DNA of 64,000 bases from assembly GCF_002276045.1 (NCBI RefSeq), contig NZ_NQMR01000034.1, positions 1-64,000 of the forward strand, read 5' to 3'. The translations under genes and the position numbers were made by a program. Positions within the stretch are counted from its first letter, which is position 1. Each line of letters starts with the position of its first letter. This stretch comes from Pseudoalteromonas sp. NBT06-2 (lineage in GTDB: Bacteria > Pseudomonadota > Gammaproteobacteria > Enterobacterales > Alteromonadaceae). Of the stretch, positions 8,806 to 17,828 are shown piece by piece. Under the pieces are notes generated by a model. That model saw only the letters and a program-made list of their open reading frames with translations. It was not told the origin of the DNA and searched no databases.

Positions 8806-9076
8806 ATACCAATACAAATAAATAATTACTCAATTTAAATATTCTAATAACATCGTTGCTTTGAATCCTAATAGCCTGCTATATCTTAAGTCGCGCTAGG
8901 ATTCAATACATAAAAGACAGTTCAACTTACAGTTAGATTTTTTATTCTAATAAAATAATTGTCAGATCTTTTATAATAGATTATTGTATATTAATCTTCT
9001 AATCCCTTAATACTTAATAATAAAACTACAACGTTAATCGATGTTTTTTTTGTATTTTCTACGTAAAGGAATAGTC
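8806..9076. other. Non-coding spacer with a short inverted repeat
   Basis: No gene is visible between the transposase remnant and the receiver protein. TTGAATCCTA at 8871-8880 is a perfect 10-bp inverted repeat of TAGGATTCAA at 8897-8906, with a 16-bp spacer. The text ATACCAATACAAATAAA at 8806-8822 resembles the end of another dispersed AT-rich repeat, but no second copy lies in this window. Confidence 0.4.
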
Positions 9077-9472
9077 ATGAAATCAAAATTACATAAAGAA
9101 TCAAAAATACTTATTTTGGATGATGATCCTTTAGTTGCCGAGTTTACTTCAGTAACATTAACAGATATGGGATTTATGAAAATAAATATTTTTTGTTATG
9201 TAAAGCCATTTATTGAGTGTGTCCGTTTATCAACAGTGGATTTACTTTTTATCGATATAAATTTATATGACATGGATGGTTTGGTATTGTTAGGGTGGAT
9301 CAAAGCCCTACAACCAGAATCAAAAGTAGTCATGTTTTCAGGTGATACGCGGGGAGGATTAGTAAAAGAAGCTTGCCAGTTAGGTGCTGATGGTTTCTTA
9401 TCTAAGTTTGAATTAGATAAAAATATACGCCAACTGCTCAATAAATGGAATGTAAACTACCCGTTAATATAA
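9077..9472 (+). CDS. Single-domain response regulator (CheY-like receiver)
   Basis: A 131-residue stand-alone receiver. The acidic pocket is ILILDDDP near the N-terminus, the phosphoacceptor is Asp60 in LLFIDINLYDMDG, and the conserved lysine is in DGFLSKFE. There is no output domain. An in-frame start at 9041 exists, but AAAGGA sits just before the ATG at 9077, which opens directly on the domain. It is the first gene of the signalling island, 316 bp before the receiver-EAL gene and in the same direction. It may take phosphate from the hybrid kinase at 13.7-15.9 kb; that link is inferred from position only. Confidence 0.85.
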   Translation: MKSKLHKESKILILDDDPLVAEFTSVTLTDMGFMKINIFCYVKPFIECVRLSTVDLLFIDINLYDMDGLVLLGWIKALQPESKVVMFSGDTRGGLVKEACQLGADGFLSKFELDKNIRQLLNKWNVNYPLI

Positions 9473-9788
9473 GGTGAGTTTTATGAGCGGGTTTAAAAGT
9501 AAAAAGAGCGTTATAATAGCAATCTTTCATTCGTATAAAAAGTTGAATTAATAAACCAGCTTAGATAGCAGATCTTTGAACCTATAAAATTCTACAGGTT
9601 CACCAGAATTTGGCAGGTATATAAACTCTGTAAAATAGATCTGAATCAAGTTATATTTTTTTTTCTGATAAATACCTTGTGTATTGTCATAAAATGACAT
9701 AATAATAACTTAAGCTTTTGGCTATTAAAGAAATTTTTAAATAGTAATACTTTTTTATGTAATTGCAGTAACAATAAAAGGATTTTTT
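9473..9788 (+). other. Intergenic region between the two receiver genes
   Basis: A possible 24-codon reading frame starts at the ATG at 9483 after AAGGTGAG; its product, beginning MSGFKSKKSV, is basic and I do not recognise it. TGAACCT at 9577-9583 is an inverted repeat of AGGTTCA at 9596-9602. A second small palindrome, TGTCATAAAATGACA, lies near 9687-9701. Either could be an operator for the downstream signalling genes. The ribosome site AAAGGA for the next gene is at about 9777-9782. Confidence 0.35.
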
Positions 9789-10982
9789 GTGGATACACTA
9801 CTTTTAATAGATGATGATAATGAGTTTGCTCAATTTTTTTGCATCGCTGTTGAAAGTAAAGGTTCGCAATGTCAGGTTTTATCTCATTCAAAAAAAATTA
9901 TTGATTATGAGTTGTCAGGGATAGACCATATTGTTATTGACTTAGTGATGCCAGACCTCGATGGCTTACAAATATTGCGTTTTCTCAAAAATGTAAACTA
10001 CTCCGGTTATATTTCAGTTACTTCAGGACAAGATCAATCATTACTTGAATCAGCTCGAGAGATATGTAAATTACATGAATTAAAGTTTCATTCGGTTTTA
10101 AAAAAACCATTTGACTTAATTTCTATCGATAATCTTTTTACGACACTCCCTGTTAAAACACTTTTCAAAAAAAAACAAAAATTAAATAATGTTAGCGATA
10201 AAGAAATAGCCAAACAGCTTCCACTTGCCATTAAAAATCAAAATTTAGAAGTTTATTTTCAACCTAAAATCAACCTTGTTAACAGTAAAGTAGAAGGCTT
10301 TGAAGCTTTAGCCAGATGGCAGTTAAATGAAACTTATATTGAGCCAACTCGCTTCATTGCTCTAGCTGAAAGCTTGGGTCTGATTGGTCAATTAACTGAA
10401 GTTATAGTGGAAAAAAGTTTGAATTCATTTTCACTATTACTGCAAAAAGTTAGTGATGTAAGTATATCGATCAACTTTTCTGCTCTTGACTTAAGTCGGA
10501 ATGATTTACCCGACTTATTAAGAAGCAAAATTGATAAATATCGTATACCCAGTGAACTCGTTACTTTAGAAATTACTGAAACAGTTTTTTTACAGAAAAG
10601 TACGCTATCGCTAGAAGTGTTAACACGTTTAAGACTTATGGGCTTTAAATTATCCATTGACGACTTCGGTACAGGTTATGCTTCAGTAAATATGCTACAA
10701 AATGGACCCTTTACAGAATTAAAAATAGATCGCTCATTTATAAGCGGTTTACATAATAATAAACAGGATAGGATTATTGTTCAATCAATTATTCAAATGG
10801 CTAATCAACTTAATATAAGCATCGTTGCCGAAGGTATTGAAGATCAAAATACTTTAACTCAATTATTGGCAATGAATTGTCAAATAGGTCAAGGCTATTT
10901 TTTTAGCCGACCTATGTCACATAATGAAACCAGTATTTGGTTAGACAATAAGCTACTCAAATTAAATAGTACTACTACATAA
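9789..10982 (+). CDS. Receiver-EAL protein, probable c-di-GMP phosphodiesterase
   Basis: A 397-residue response regulator with a GTG start after AAAGGA. Residues 1-115 are a receiver domain with Asp51 in IDLVMPDLDG and the conserved KKPFD. Residues about 140-390 are an EAL domain. Active-site signatures are present: E172-A173-L174 in EALARW, NFSALDL, EITET, DDFGTGYAS, LKIDRSFI, AEGIED and QGYFFSRP. It should therefore hydrolyse c-di-GMP when activated. It lies 41 bp upstream of the stressosome operon on the same strand, so it is a strong candidate for its output, in place of the sigma-factor output of Bacillus. Confidence 0.92.
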   Translation: MDTLLLIDDDNEFAQFFCIAVESKGSQCQVLSHSKKIIDYELSGIDHIVIDLVMPDLDGLQILRFLKNVNYSGYISVTSGQDQSLLESAREICKLHELKFHSVLKKPFDLISIDNLFTTLPVKTLFKKKQKLNNVSDKEIAKQLPLAIKNQNLEVYFQPKINLVNSKVEGFEALARWQLNETYIEPTRFIALAESLGLIGQLTEVIVEKSLNSFSLLLQKVSDVSISINFSALDLSRNDLPDLLRSKIDKYRIPSELVTLEITETVFLQKSTLSLEVLTRLRLMGFKLSIDDFGTGYASVNMLQNGPFTELKIDRSFISGLHNNKQDRIIVQSIIQMANQLNISIVAEGIEDQNTLTQLLAMNCQIGQGYFFSRPMSHNETSIWLDNKLLKLNSTTT

Positions 10983-11023
10983 CATATTATTTAATTATCA
11001 TAGATACCAAAATAAGGAAAATC

Positions 11024-11845
11024 ATGACAAGTTATCAAGAGTTAGGTAAAATTTTCAGTAAAAATAATAGAGAAATTATTACGCTCTGGTTAAATGAAAT
11101 AACAACAAAAATTAATTCAGAACGCATAACTGAAGAAAAAGATTGTAAGTTATTAATAGAGTGTATAGAAGAATGTTTTTTAGTACCACCCACAGACTTA
11201 CTTGGCGTCGAAGAACAAGTATATAATTCAGAACAATTCAAGCGACTAAAAAAAGAACTCCAGTCGTTTGCTGCTTACAGGGCATTAAACGGCTATACAC
11301 CGACACAAACAGCTAACTACTTGCTTACTTTTAAAAAGATTATTTATGATCTGATATATCAAAAACACTCAGATACTTCACCTCGAACAATAATTGATTT
11401 TAATAATTTTATTGATTATTTAGTCGTGATTAGTTTTCAGTTTTACACTGACTCTAGAGACGAAATTATCAACTCACAAGCTTATGCTTTAGAGCATGAT
11501 ACACCTATAGTTAAAATTTCAAAAAAGACCTTGTTGATGCCATTAATGGGTATTATTGACACTATTAAAGCACAGAAAATAATTGAAGGATTATTAGAAG
11601 CCGCTGTAGAACATCAAGCTGAATTTGTAATTGTTGATATGACCGCAGTACCGACTTTTGACACTCATGTTGCTAATAATATTTTAAAAACCATTCTGGC
11701 TGCAAAGATGGTTGGGACTCAGGTTATTTTGTCGGGGATTAGCCCTGATGCTGCCTTAACCATTGTTAAATTAGGTGTTGATCTAGGTCATGTTGAAACA
11801 TTCAATACCTTAGAAAATGCAATAGCGTATAGTATAAAAAGTTAA
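11024..11845 (+). CDS. RsbR-like stressosome sensor-scaffold protein
   Basis: A 273-residue protein. The N-terminal half (about 1-150) is helical and resembles the RsbRD-type sensor domain. The C-terminal half (about 160-270) is a STAS domain. Two threonines match the phosphorylation sites of B. subtilis RsbRA: Thr180 in GIIDTIKAQK (cf. Thr171) and Thr214 in FDTHVANN (cf. Thr205). Such proteins build the stressosome shell together with RsbS. A clear AAGGA precedes the ATG. It heads a tight run of six genes. The signal it senses cannot be read from the sequence. Confidence 0.85.
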   Translation: MTSYQELGKIFSKNNREIITLWLNEITTKINSERITEEKDCKLLIECIEECFLVPPTDLLGVEEQVYNSEQFKRLKKELQSFAAYRALNGYTPTQTANYLLTFKKIIYDLIYQKHSDTSPRTIIDFNNFIDYLVVISFQFYTDSRDEIINSQAYALEHDTPIVKISKKTLLMPLMGIIDTIKAQKIIEGLLEAAVEHQAEFVIVDMTAVPTFDTHVANNILKTILAAKMVGTQVILSGISPDAALTIVKLGVDLGHVETFNTLENAIAYSIKS

Positions 11846-11861
11846 TAATAATACTAATTAA

Positions 11862-11907
11862 GAGATAAAAAATGAATATAATTCGAGATACAAAATGAAT
11901 ATAATTC
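11862..11907 (+). repeat. 23-bp tandem duplication of the rsbS start region
   Basis: Two adjacent 23-bp units (11862-11884 and 11885-11907) differ at one base. Each contains an ATG. The first ATG (11872) opens an eight-codon frame that stops at TGA 11896-11898, overlapping the true RsbS start at 11895 as ATGA. The duplication has thus created a mini-frame in front of the gene. It could be neutral or could couple translation. Confidence 0.8.
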
Positions 11908-12266
11908 CCATTTTGCAGTTGCAGTCTAATTTAATAGCTTCGATTCAAACGGAATTAACTGATGAGCAAGCATTGGCATTTCAATCAGAATTATTGGAAA
12001 AAAACAGTGCATTAAATACCAAAGGCATCATTATCGATGTTTCAATGCTAGATGTTATTGATTCATATATGGCTAAGGTGCTAACAGATTTAGCTAAAAT
12101 GATAAAATTACAGGGGTCTAAAGCTGTATTATCTGGTGTGCAACCTGCAGTCGCATCTACGTTAGTTGATATGGGGATGAAATTAAATAGTATTGAAACT
12201 TTTTTATCACTTGATAGTGCATTCTTGTATTTAACTAAAGAGCAGTCTGGTAAAACTAAAAAATAA
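11895..12266 (+). CDS. RsbS-like STAS-domain stressosome protein
   Basis: A 123-residue single STAS domain. It is very close in layout to RsbS: MNIIPILQLQSNLIASIQ, then KGIIIDVSMLDVIDSYMA with the predicted phosphoserine Ser57 (Ser59 in B. subtilis), then GVQPAVASTLVDMGM. RsbS co-assembles with RsbR and holds the RsbT kinase until phosphorylated. The gene starts 49 bp after rsbR inside a tandem duplication and is followed at once by the kinase gene (4 bp). Confidence 0.9.
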   Translation: MNIIPILQLQSNLIASIQTELTDEQALAFQSELLEKNSALNTKGIIIDVSMLDVIDSYMAKVLTDLAKMIKLQGSKAVLSGVQPAVASTLVDMGMKLNSIETFLSLDSAFLYLTKEQSGKTKK

Positions 12267-12270
12267 TACT

Positions 12271-12708
12271 ATGTTTATTTCTAGCATTAAAACAAGGGTT
12301 CTTGATGTGTTTGATGAAACAATACCAATTAAAGCAACAAAAGATATTGTGATAGTCCGTCAGAAGGGACGAGAACTGGCAATTCTATATTCATTTTCAA
12401 AAGCAGAGCAAACTCGTTTTGCGACTGCATTGTCTGAATTAACTCGAAATGTTTTAACTTATGCAGAATCGGGTACTTGTTCATTTTTAGTCAAAAGTGC
12501 AAATAGAAAAAGTATTATTATCGCTCGAATTGTTGATCATGGCCCAGGCATATCTGATATCAAATTAGCACTTCAAGATGGTTATTCCGGCGGTTCTGGT
12601 TTGGGTTTAGGATTACCAGGTGCAAAAAGATTAGTGCATTCATTTGATATAGAGTCATCACCAGGCTATACCCAAATTGATATTTCTATTTCTCGAACAA
12701 TAAGATAG
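12271..12708 (+). CDS. RsbT-like serine/threonine protein kinase
   Basis: A 145-residue GHKL/HATPase kinase. The N box is in ALSELTRNVLTYAESG, the G1 box is DHGPGISDIKLALQDG, and the Gly-rich lid is GGSGLGLGLPGAKRLV. This is the RsbT pattern rather than that of a two-component kinase. Expected role: phosphorylate RsbS/RsbR, leave the stressosome, and bind a downstream partner. The start is only 4 bp after the rsbS stop, so it is cotranscribed. In Bacillus the partner is the phosphatase RsbU; here the RsbU-like N-terminal region of the hybrid kinase is the best candidate (inferred). Confidence 0.88.
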   Translation: MFISSIKTRVLDVFDETIPIKATKDIVIVRQKGRELAILYSFSKAEQTRFATALSELTRNVLTYAESGTCSFLVKSANRKSIIIARIVDHGPGISDIKLALQDGYSGGSGLGLGLPGAKRLVHSFDIESSPGYTQIDISISRTIR

Positions 12709-12712
12709 TCAC

Positions 12713-13147
12713 ATGTCATTTACATTGAGTCAAAAAGAATACAGCAGTAATGTCAAGTTTCTGTTAAAAATTAACCAAGAATGGCATATTGCTAGAGCTA
12801 GGTACCAAGTAAAAGACCTTGCATTAAAACATGGTTTTGGTCAGATTAATTTAGCTCATCTTATTACTTCATTATCAGAGCTTAGTTATAACTTAGTTTT
12901 TCATACTAATAATGGTGGCACGATCACAGTATCTCTTCTGTTTTGCCAAGACGCAATAGGAATTCAATTATTATGTATCGATGATGGTCCAGGCATTACC
13001 TCTATTAAAGATGCATTAACTGATGGTTTCTCTACCAATGGTGGACTTGGTGGTGGTTTGCCTGGTACTGAACGCTTAATGGATGAATTTAATATTGAAT
13101 CGAGTTCGAAAGGCACGCAGATATCATGTATTAAGTGGAATGTTTAA
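12713..13147 (+). CDS. Second RsbT-like ATPase of the stressosome operon
   Basis: A 144-residue HATPase-domain protein with the N box in SLSELSYNLVFHTNNGG, the G1 box DDGPGITSIKDAL, and the lid GGLGGGLPGTERLMDEF. It is clearly a paralogue of the preceding gene, but with LVFH in place of LTYA and a slightly longer N-terminus. It starts 4 bp after the first kinase and ends in TAATG, overlapping the next start. Proteins that fuse this kind of ATPase to an RsbX-like phosphatase are common in similar operons, so this gene and the next may be the separated halves of such a protein (inference). Confidence 0.8.
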   Translation: MSFTLSQKEYSSNVKFLLKINQEWHIARARYQVKDLALKHGFGQINLAHLITSLSELSYNLVFHTNNGGTITVSLLFCQDAIGIQLLCIDDGPGITSIKDALTDGFSTNGGLGGGLPGTERLMDEFNIESSSKGTQISCIKWNV

Positions 13148-13716
13148 TGGAGGTTTTTCTTAAACATAAAAAGAAAGAGATTTATTGTGGAGATAAATAT
13201 TTATTTATCACTTTAGGATCAGATCAATTGTACGTGGTTATTGATGGTATTGGACACGGTGAAGATGCAAGTAAAGTTGCTAATTTAACTTATCAAACCA
13301 TTAAGCAGTATTCAGATCAACCTTTAAAAAGTATTATTCAAACGTGTGAGAAGGCAATAGAAAAAACTCGTGGTGTAGCCATTAGTTTTGTATTAATAAA
13401 AAAAACAGAACAAAAGATCTTTTATTTTAGTGTTGGCAACATAGAATCACTTATTATCACACCAACATCTATTCATCAATTGAAAACTATTCCAGGTATT
13501 TTTGGCGCTCAACTATATCCAATTGAACTTCAAGTATTATCATTACCAAAAGATGCAAAATTATTAATGTACACGGATGGCCTCAAGAAAATTAATGTCA
13601 ACATTCGTCAACAGCTATACAATATGAACCCCAGACATATTATCCAAGTGCTTTCAAAGCTATGGTGTGGAAATGATGATGTTTGCATAATTTGTGGAGA
13701 ATTGAATGATGAATAA
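13147..13716 (+). CDS. RsbX-like PP2C serine phosphatase
   Basis: A PP2C/SpoIIE-type phosphatase of about 189 residues. The metal-binding signature is VVIDGIGHGEDASKVA near the N-terminus; further PP2C motifs are SVGNIESLIITPT, LMYTDGLKK and GNDDVCIICGEL. RsbX dephosphorylates RsbR and RsbS to reset the stressosome. I prefer the start at 13147, where TAATG overlaps the stop of the previous gene and suggests coupling. An upstream in-frame ATG at 13135 would add four residues. Its last 11 bases overlap the start of the hybrid kinase gene. Confidence 0.85.
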   Translation: MEVFLKHKKKEIYCGDKYLFITLGSDQLYVVIDGIGHGEDASKVANLTYQTIKQYSDQPLKSIIQTCEKAIEKTRGVAISFVLIKKTEQKIFYFSVGNIESLIITPTSIHQLKTIPGIFGAQLYPIELQVLSLPKDAKLLMYTDGLKKINVNIRQQLYNMNPRHIIQVLSKLWCGNDDVCIICGELNDE

Positions 13717-15916
13717 TATTGAAGAACATGTGAAAACATATGAAAATTATGTTCTTAATTATGCTAAACATCCATCTGAAGATCTTTTGTATCAGTGTTC
13801 TGAGTTAGGTAAGTTATTGGCATTTAATGAGTTTTCTTTGGAGGAAGTCGTATCGTTGCATCAAGCATGCCTTCGAAAATTTACTCACTTATTGACAGCG
13901 CAACAGGTAATAAACTCATTTGACTTGTTAACAGAAGTAACTGTACAACAAAGTTTATGGTTAAAGCGTGAAATTGAATTAAAAGCAAATGCTCAATGTC
14001 AAATATCTAAACAGCTATTGATTGAAAAATCTCTCATTTCATCATTTCCGGATGTTCTAATAAAGCTCTCTACAGAACTTAATCTTGTTGAAAAAAATGA
14101 ACATTTTTCACGAATTTTTGGCAATAAAATAATAAAAAATAAAACTGACTTTTTCAGCTTGTTTGAACAGGCAAGTGATATTTCAGACTTACTGATACAT
14201 ATCGAAAACTCAGAACTACGAAGTAGCCTCAAGATGAATCTTATTTCAATGAATAATGAGATATTGCCTTGCAAAGTAACGATTATTTTACTCAAAGATA
14301 TCAATCATATAAATGATGGTTTTTTATGTATTATTAGAGATTTGCGAGATTTATTAGAGGCATCAGCTCAATTAGAATCCGCCCATCAGATGATACACGA
14401 TGTTATCGAAGCTATGCCTGTGCGTATTTATTGGAAAGATATTAAGCAGCGGTACTTAGGTTGTAATAGTGCATATTTAGAAGACCTAGGTTTAGAACAA
14501 TCACACTGTATTTTACATAAAACGAGTGAACAAATATCAGCAAGTTTCTTTAATAACAATCTAGAGCAGCAAGTACTTAAACAAAACATCCCTTTTCATG
14601 ACGCGGAACGTCAAATTACCTTAATTAATAAAGAACAAATTTTCATTAAAGAAATAATACATCCACTTAAAGATCTTAAAGGAGATATTTATGGCATTAT
14701 TTGTTTCTACGAAAATATCAATGAATTAAAAGAGAAAGATAAAGAAAATCAGCGATTATCTAATAACCTTAATCAGAGCCAAAGACTTGAATCTATCGGA
14801 AGGTTAGCGGGCGGTATTGCTCATGACTTTAATAATATGCTTTCAGTTATTCTTGGTTATACTCAATTAATGGAAAGAGATCGTAATATTTTTGCCCAAG
14901 AAGACAAATGTATAGATTACTTAGGGCGAATTTCAGCAGCAGCCGATAAAGCTAAATTACTTACGGAAAAGTTATTAACATTTAGTCGAAAACAAATATT
15001 ACAACCTTACTCAATTGAATTATATGCTCACATAAAAAAAACAATAACAACATACTCTTCCATTATTGAAGAAGATATTTTTATCTCACTTGAAGGAGAA
15101 GATAAGTATTATGTCCTTGCTGATGCTAATCAATTAGATCAAGTAATCCTCAATTTATTAGTTAATGCTAGAGATGCTATGATTGAAAAAAAATCAACAG
15201 AGCAGAAACAAATAAACTTGAGCTTGAATACGAGTGATGATAATAAATATGTTATTTTTACAATGAAAGATACTGGGGTGGGTATTCCTGAAGACATCAA
15301 GAACCAAATTTTTGAACCTTTTTTTACGACTAAAAGAGATATAGGAACAGGCTTAGGTTTGGCGACAGTGTTTGGCATTGTGACTCAAAACAAAGGTGAA
15401 ATAATTGTTAATAGTGAGCTAGGTATTGGTACAGAATTCAATATATATTGGCCTTTAAATCCTAACGTGAACACAATTACGACAGATGCAAAACAAATAT
15501 ATAAAGATAACGAATTCAATAAAGAGCATGCCACATTGCTTATTTGCATAGTTGAAGATGAGGAACCTGTAAGAAAGTTAATGGAGTCAGTAATTCACTG
15601 CGCTGGTTATACTGTAATGTCTTTTGAAAGTGGCGAACTACTTTTTGATTATTTAAATGATAGTCAATCAGCCCCTGCACTATTAATTTCTGACGTTATT
15701 CTACCAAGAGGAGAAAATGGTAAGGATATAGCAGAGCTATTTTTGCGTATTTATCCTGAAAGTAAAGTGATGTTTGTTTCAGGATATAGTAATGATATTT
15801 TGTCAAAAAGGGGGATAATTCTTGAAGGCGTTACCTATTTGAAAAAACCTTTTGATATTGATAACTTACTCAATATGGTTAAGCAGTTATTATCGACTAA
15901 TAATGCAATCGCATAA
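13706..15916 (+). CDS. Hybrid histidine kinase with RsbU-like N-terminal region
   Basis: A 736-residue soluble hybrid kinase. Residues about 1-95 are all-helical and resemble the RsbU N-terminal domain that binds RsbT. Two PAS-like regions follow (about 105-215 and 225-340), with a coiled coil near 340-365. The histidine box is [16 protein letters not shown] with His373. The HATPase has [21 protein letters not shown] and [11 protein letters not shown]. The C-terminal receiver carries Asp663 in [10 protein letters not shown]. There are no membrane segments. GTGGAGAA precedes the ATG, which overlaps the phosphatase gene. Position and N-terminus suggest that released RsbT switches this kinase, linking the stressosome to phosphotransfer and c-di-GMP. 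That is inference. Confidence 0.88.
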   Translation: MMNNIEEHVKTYENYVLNYAKHPSEDLLYQCSELGKLLAFNEFSLEEVVSLHQACLRKFTHLLTAQQVINSFDLLTEVTVQQSLWLKREIELKANAQCQISKQLLIEKSLISSFPDVLIKLSTELNLVEKNEHFSRIFGNKIIKNKTDFFSLFEQASDISDLLIHIENSELRSSLKMNLISMNNEILPCKVTIILLKDINHINDGFLCIIRDLRDLLEASAQLESAHQMIHDVIEAMPVRIYWKDIKQRYLGCNSAYLEDLGLEQSHCILHKTSEQISASFFNNNLEQQVLKQNIPFHDAERQITLINKEQIFIKEIIHPLKDLKGDIYGIICFYENINELKEKDKENQRLSNNLNQSQRLESIGRLAGGIAHDFNNMLSVILGYTQLMERDRNIFAQEDKCIDYLGRISAAADKAKLLTEKLLTFSRKQILQPYSIELYAHIKKTITTYSSIIEEDIFISLEGEDKYYVLADANQLDQVILNLLVNARDAMIEKKSTEQKQINLSLNTSDDNKYVIFTMKDTGVGIPEDIKNQIFEPFFTTKRDIGTGLGLATVFGIVTQNKGEIIVNSELGIGTEFNIYWPLNPNVNTITTDAKQIYKDNEFNKEHATLLICIVEDEEPVRKLMESVIHCAGYTVMSFESGELLFDYLNDSQSAPALLISDVILPRGENGKDIAELFLRIYPESKVMFVSGYSNDILSKRGIILEGVTYLKKPFDIDNLLNMVKQLLSTNNAIA

Positions 15917-16652
15917 CTCCTGACAATTGTATTTGCTCTTGTCGTTCTTTTTAGCTCTCTTGATTTAGATAATTTACCAGAACTTTTATTTTTACCTCTT
16001 ATTCTTTTTTTAAAAGAGCAGTAGAATTTAAATGTTTATATATTTTTTATCTAACCACTGATGAGTGGAAAACCTTTAATGCCAATGTTTTTCCAAGCAG
16101 TTTTAATTAAATATCATGTATCAAATATACATAATTACTAGCTTTTATTAATAATTTCAAATTTTAATAATTTAAGTTTATTTAATGGCATATTATTATA
16201 CCTTTTAGATTGTCTCGAAGAGCACCAATCTTTAACTGCATCTATCGATGATTAAGTATAATTAGCCACTGTTAATTGTGTTAAGGGGACGTGTGCCATG
16301 AGATCTTTTAGCTCGTCATTTGTATTCATTTCGAATTCCTTTTAGCTATATTTTTAGTATATAAAACAACACTTCTATTATACTGTTTTTTTATACAGCA
16401 TCCAGTGTGATCTATAAAAATTTTATGAGTATCTACAAATATCATTTAAATATTTATTATTGATGACAATTAAATTTAGACAGCAAATATAAATTTATTT
16501 TGATATTTTAATTAAAGCTATTTATTTGATCATTAACTTAGGTTAACAAACAACATAATCGATTGAAAAATAAAAATTACACAAAGTATTTGAGCGCTTG
16601 TAAACTCTAGCGTAAAATCCTTATTTTTATATTCTAGGATCAACAGAATTAA
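15917..16652. other. AT-rich intergenic region downstream of the stressosome operon
   Basis: About 735 bp with no intact gene. The first 100 bp contains runs of T but no clean terminator hairpin. The only coding trace is the small interrupted frame on the minus strand at 16138-16329. The last 100 bp before the next gene includes CTAGCG and TTATATTCTAGGATC and presumably holds its promoter, but I cannot assign boxes. Confidence 0.4.
16138..16329 (-). pseudogene. Small XRE-like helix-turn-helix protein interrupted by a TAA
   Basis: AAAAGGA precedes an ATG (16327-16329) that opens MNTNDELKDLMAHVPLTQ. After 25 codons there is an in-frame TAA (16252-16254), and the same frame continues with SSIDAVKDWCSSRQSKR and NNMPLNKLKLLK to a TAG at 16138-16140. 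Together the parts follow the order of short helix-turn-helix regulators (ELK.LR...GLTQ...V..W..G....P...L.LL). The match is weak and short, so this could also be chance. If real, the gene is dead or makes only 25 residues. Confidence 0.35.
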
Positions 16653-17036
16653 ATGCAAAATAAAATGAGTGTTAAATTATTGCTTTGGAGTGCTTTCAGT
16701 GTTTTCTATTATCTAGGTTTTACTAATGTATTTAAAATGATAGATGATTCAATTGTACAAAACCCTAGTGCTCAATTTTATAGTCTGATTTATATTGCAT
16801 TGATAGCACATTTAATAAATAAATATGAAAAGCAATTTCCAAGAGTGTGTAGTTGGTTTGTATCTTTATGTGGTTTAGGTGTGATTAGTACCATCGTATT
16901 GGTTAAACAAAATAAGCCATTAGAGAGTGTATATTCATTATTTTATTTATCTCTATATGTTGCATTACCAATTTGTTATGAGTTAATTCGTTTGATTGCG
17001 AGTAAAATGAAGATTAATTCTGAACAAAAGAAATAA
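16653..17036 (+). CDS. Small integral membrane protein, function unknown
   Basis: A 127-residue protein with hydrophobic segments at about residues 7-24, 41-57, 66-84 and 93-115. The ends are polar and basic (KMKINSEQKK). I recognise no family or motif. It lies upstream of fklB on the same strand, but a hairpin separates the two genes. Confidence 0.6.
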   Translation: MQNKMSVKLLLWSAFSVFYYLGFTNVFKMIDDSIVQNPSAQFYSLIYIALIAHLINKYEKQFPRVCSWFVSLCGLGVISTIVLVKQNKPLESVYSLFYLSLYVALPICYELIRLIASKMKINSEQKK

Positions 17037-17055
17037 AAAATGATAAAATCCTGAA

Positions 17056-17085
17056 ATAATGTAACGTGATTACATTATTTTTTTA
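17056..17085 (+). terminator. AT-rich terminator between the membrane protein and fklB
   Basis: ATAATGTAA pairs with TTACATTAT around the loop CGTGA and runs into TTTTTTT. It starts about 20 bp after the stop codon of the membrane protein gene. The stem is weak in GC but has the expected form. Confidence 0.65.
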
Positions 17086-17115
17086 TAAATACTCTTAAAG
17101 GTTATTTGAAAAGTT

Positions 17116-17733
17116 ATGTCTGAAAAATTTAAAGTAAATGCTGATAAAGCAAGCTACGGTATTGGTTTACAAATGGGTGAGCAACTAAAAGGCAATCCAT
17201 TCGAAGGTTTAAACCTTAATCTTGTTTTTGAAGGCATGAAAGATGCTTTCACTGGCGGTGAATTCCAAGTTGAAATCCCTGAAATTCAAGCTGCATTCGA
17301 AGAAATTAATGCTGAAATTCAAACTCGTCGTGATAGCGAAGCTAAAGAGTTAACTGCTGAAGGTACTGCATATTTAGAAGATAATGCTAAGCGTGCAGAA
17401 ATTACAGTGACTGAGTCAGGTCTACAGTACGAAGTTTTAACAGTTGGTGAAGGTGAGATCCCAACAGCGGAATCTACAGTACGTACTCATTATCACGGTT
17501 CTTTAATCAATGGTACTGTATTCGATAGCTCTGTTGAACGTGGTGAACCAGCTGAATTCCCAGTAAACGGTGTTATTAAAGGTTGGACTGAGGCACTGCA
17601 AATCATGCCTGTTGGTTCAAAGTGGCGTTTACACATTCCACAAGATTTAGCATACGGGGAACGTGGTGCTGGCGCTTCAATTGCACCATATTCAACGCTT
17701 GTTTTCGATATTGAATTAATCGAAATAGTATAA
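17116..17733 (+). CDS. fklB: FKBP-type peptidyl-prolyl isomerase FklB (FKBP22)
   Basis: A 205-residue cis-trans prolyl isomerase, nearly the same length as E. coli FklB (206). Residues 1-90 form the helical dimerisation domain (YGIGLQMGEQLKGNPFEGL). Residues 100-205 are the FKBP domain: VRTHYHGSLINGTVFDSS, FPVNGVIKGWTEAL, MPVGSKWRLHIP, LAYGERGAG and YSTLVFDIELIEI. There is no signal peptide, so it is cytoplasmic. The gene is monocistronic, lying between two terminators. Its codons look regular for a highly expressed gene. Confidence 0.95.
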   Translation: MSEKFKVNADKASYGIGLQMGEQLKGNPFEGLNLNLVFEGMKDAFTGGEFQVEIPEIQAAFEEINAEIQTRRDSEAKELTAEGTAYLEDNAKRAEITVTESGLQYEVLTVGEGEIPTAESTVRTHYHGSLINGTVFDSSVERGEPAEFPVNGVIKGWTEALQIMPVGSKWRLHIPQDLAYGERGAGASIAPYSTLVFDIELIEIV

Positions 17734-17761
17734 TTATACAAACTGTAACTGTATATATTAA

Positions 17762-17790
17762 AACCCCGCTCTAAGCGGGGTTTTTTGTTT
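17762..17790 (+). terminator. Rho-independent terminator of fklB
   Basis: AACCCCGCT pairs with AGCGGGGTT around a short loop (CTA) and runs into TTTTTT. It lies about 30 bp after the fklB stop, the strongest GC-rich hairpin in this part of the window. Confidence 0.95.
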
Positions 17791-17828
17791 GCCCAGCGAA
17801 GTTGAAAATCTTTCTACTTGAAAAGAGG

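Noticed and set aside
16252-16254. Idea that the TAA in the HTH-like frame is recoded
   Set aside because: TAA is not a known recoding codon in this group and no recoding structure is visible; simple decay is more likely.
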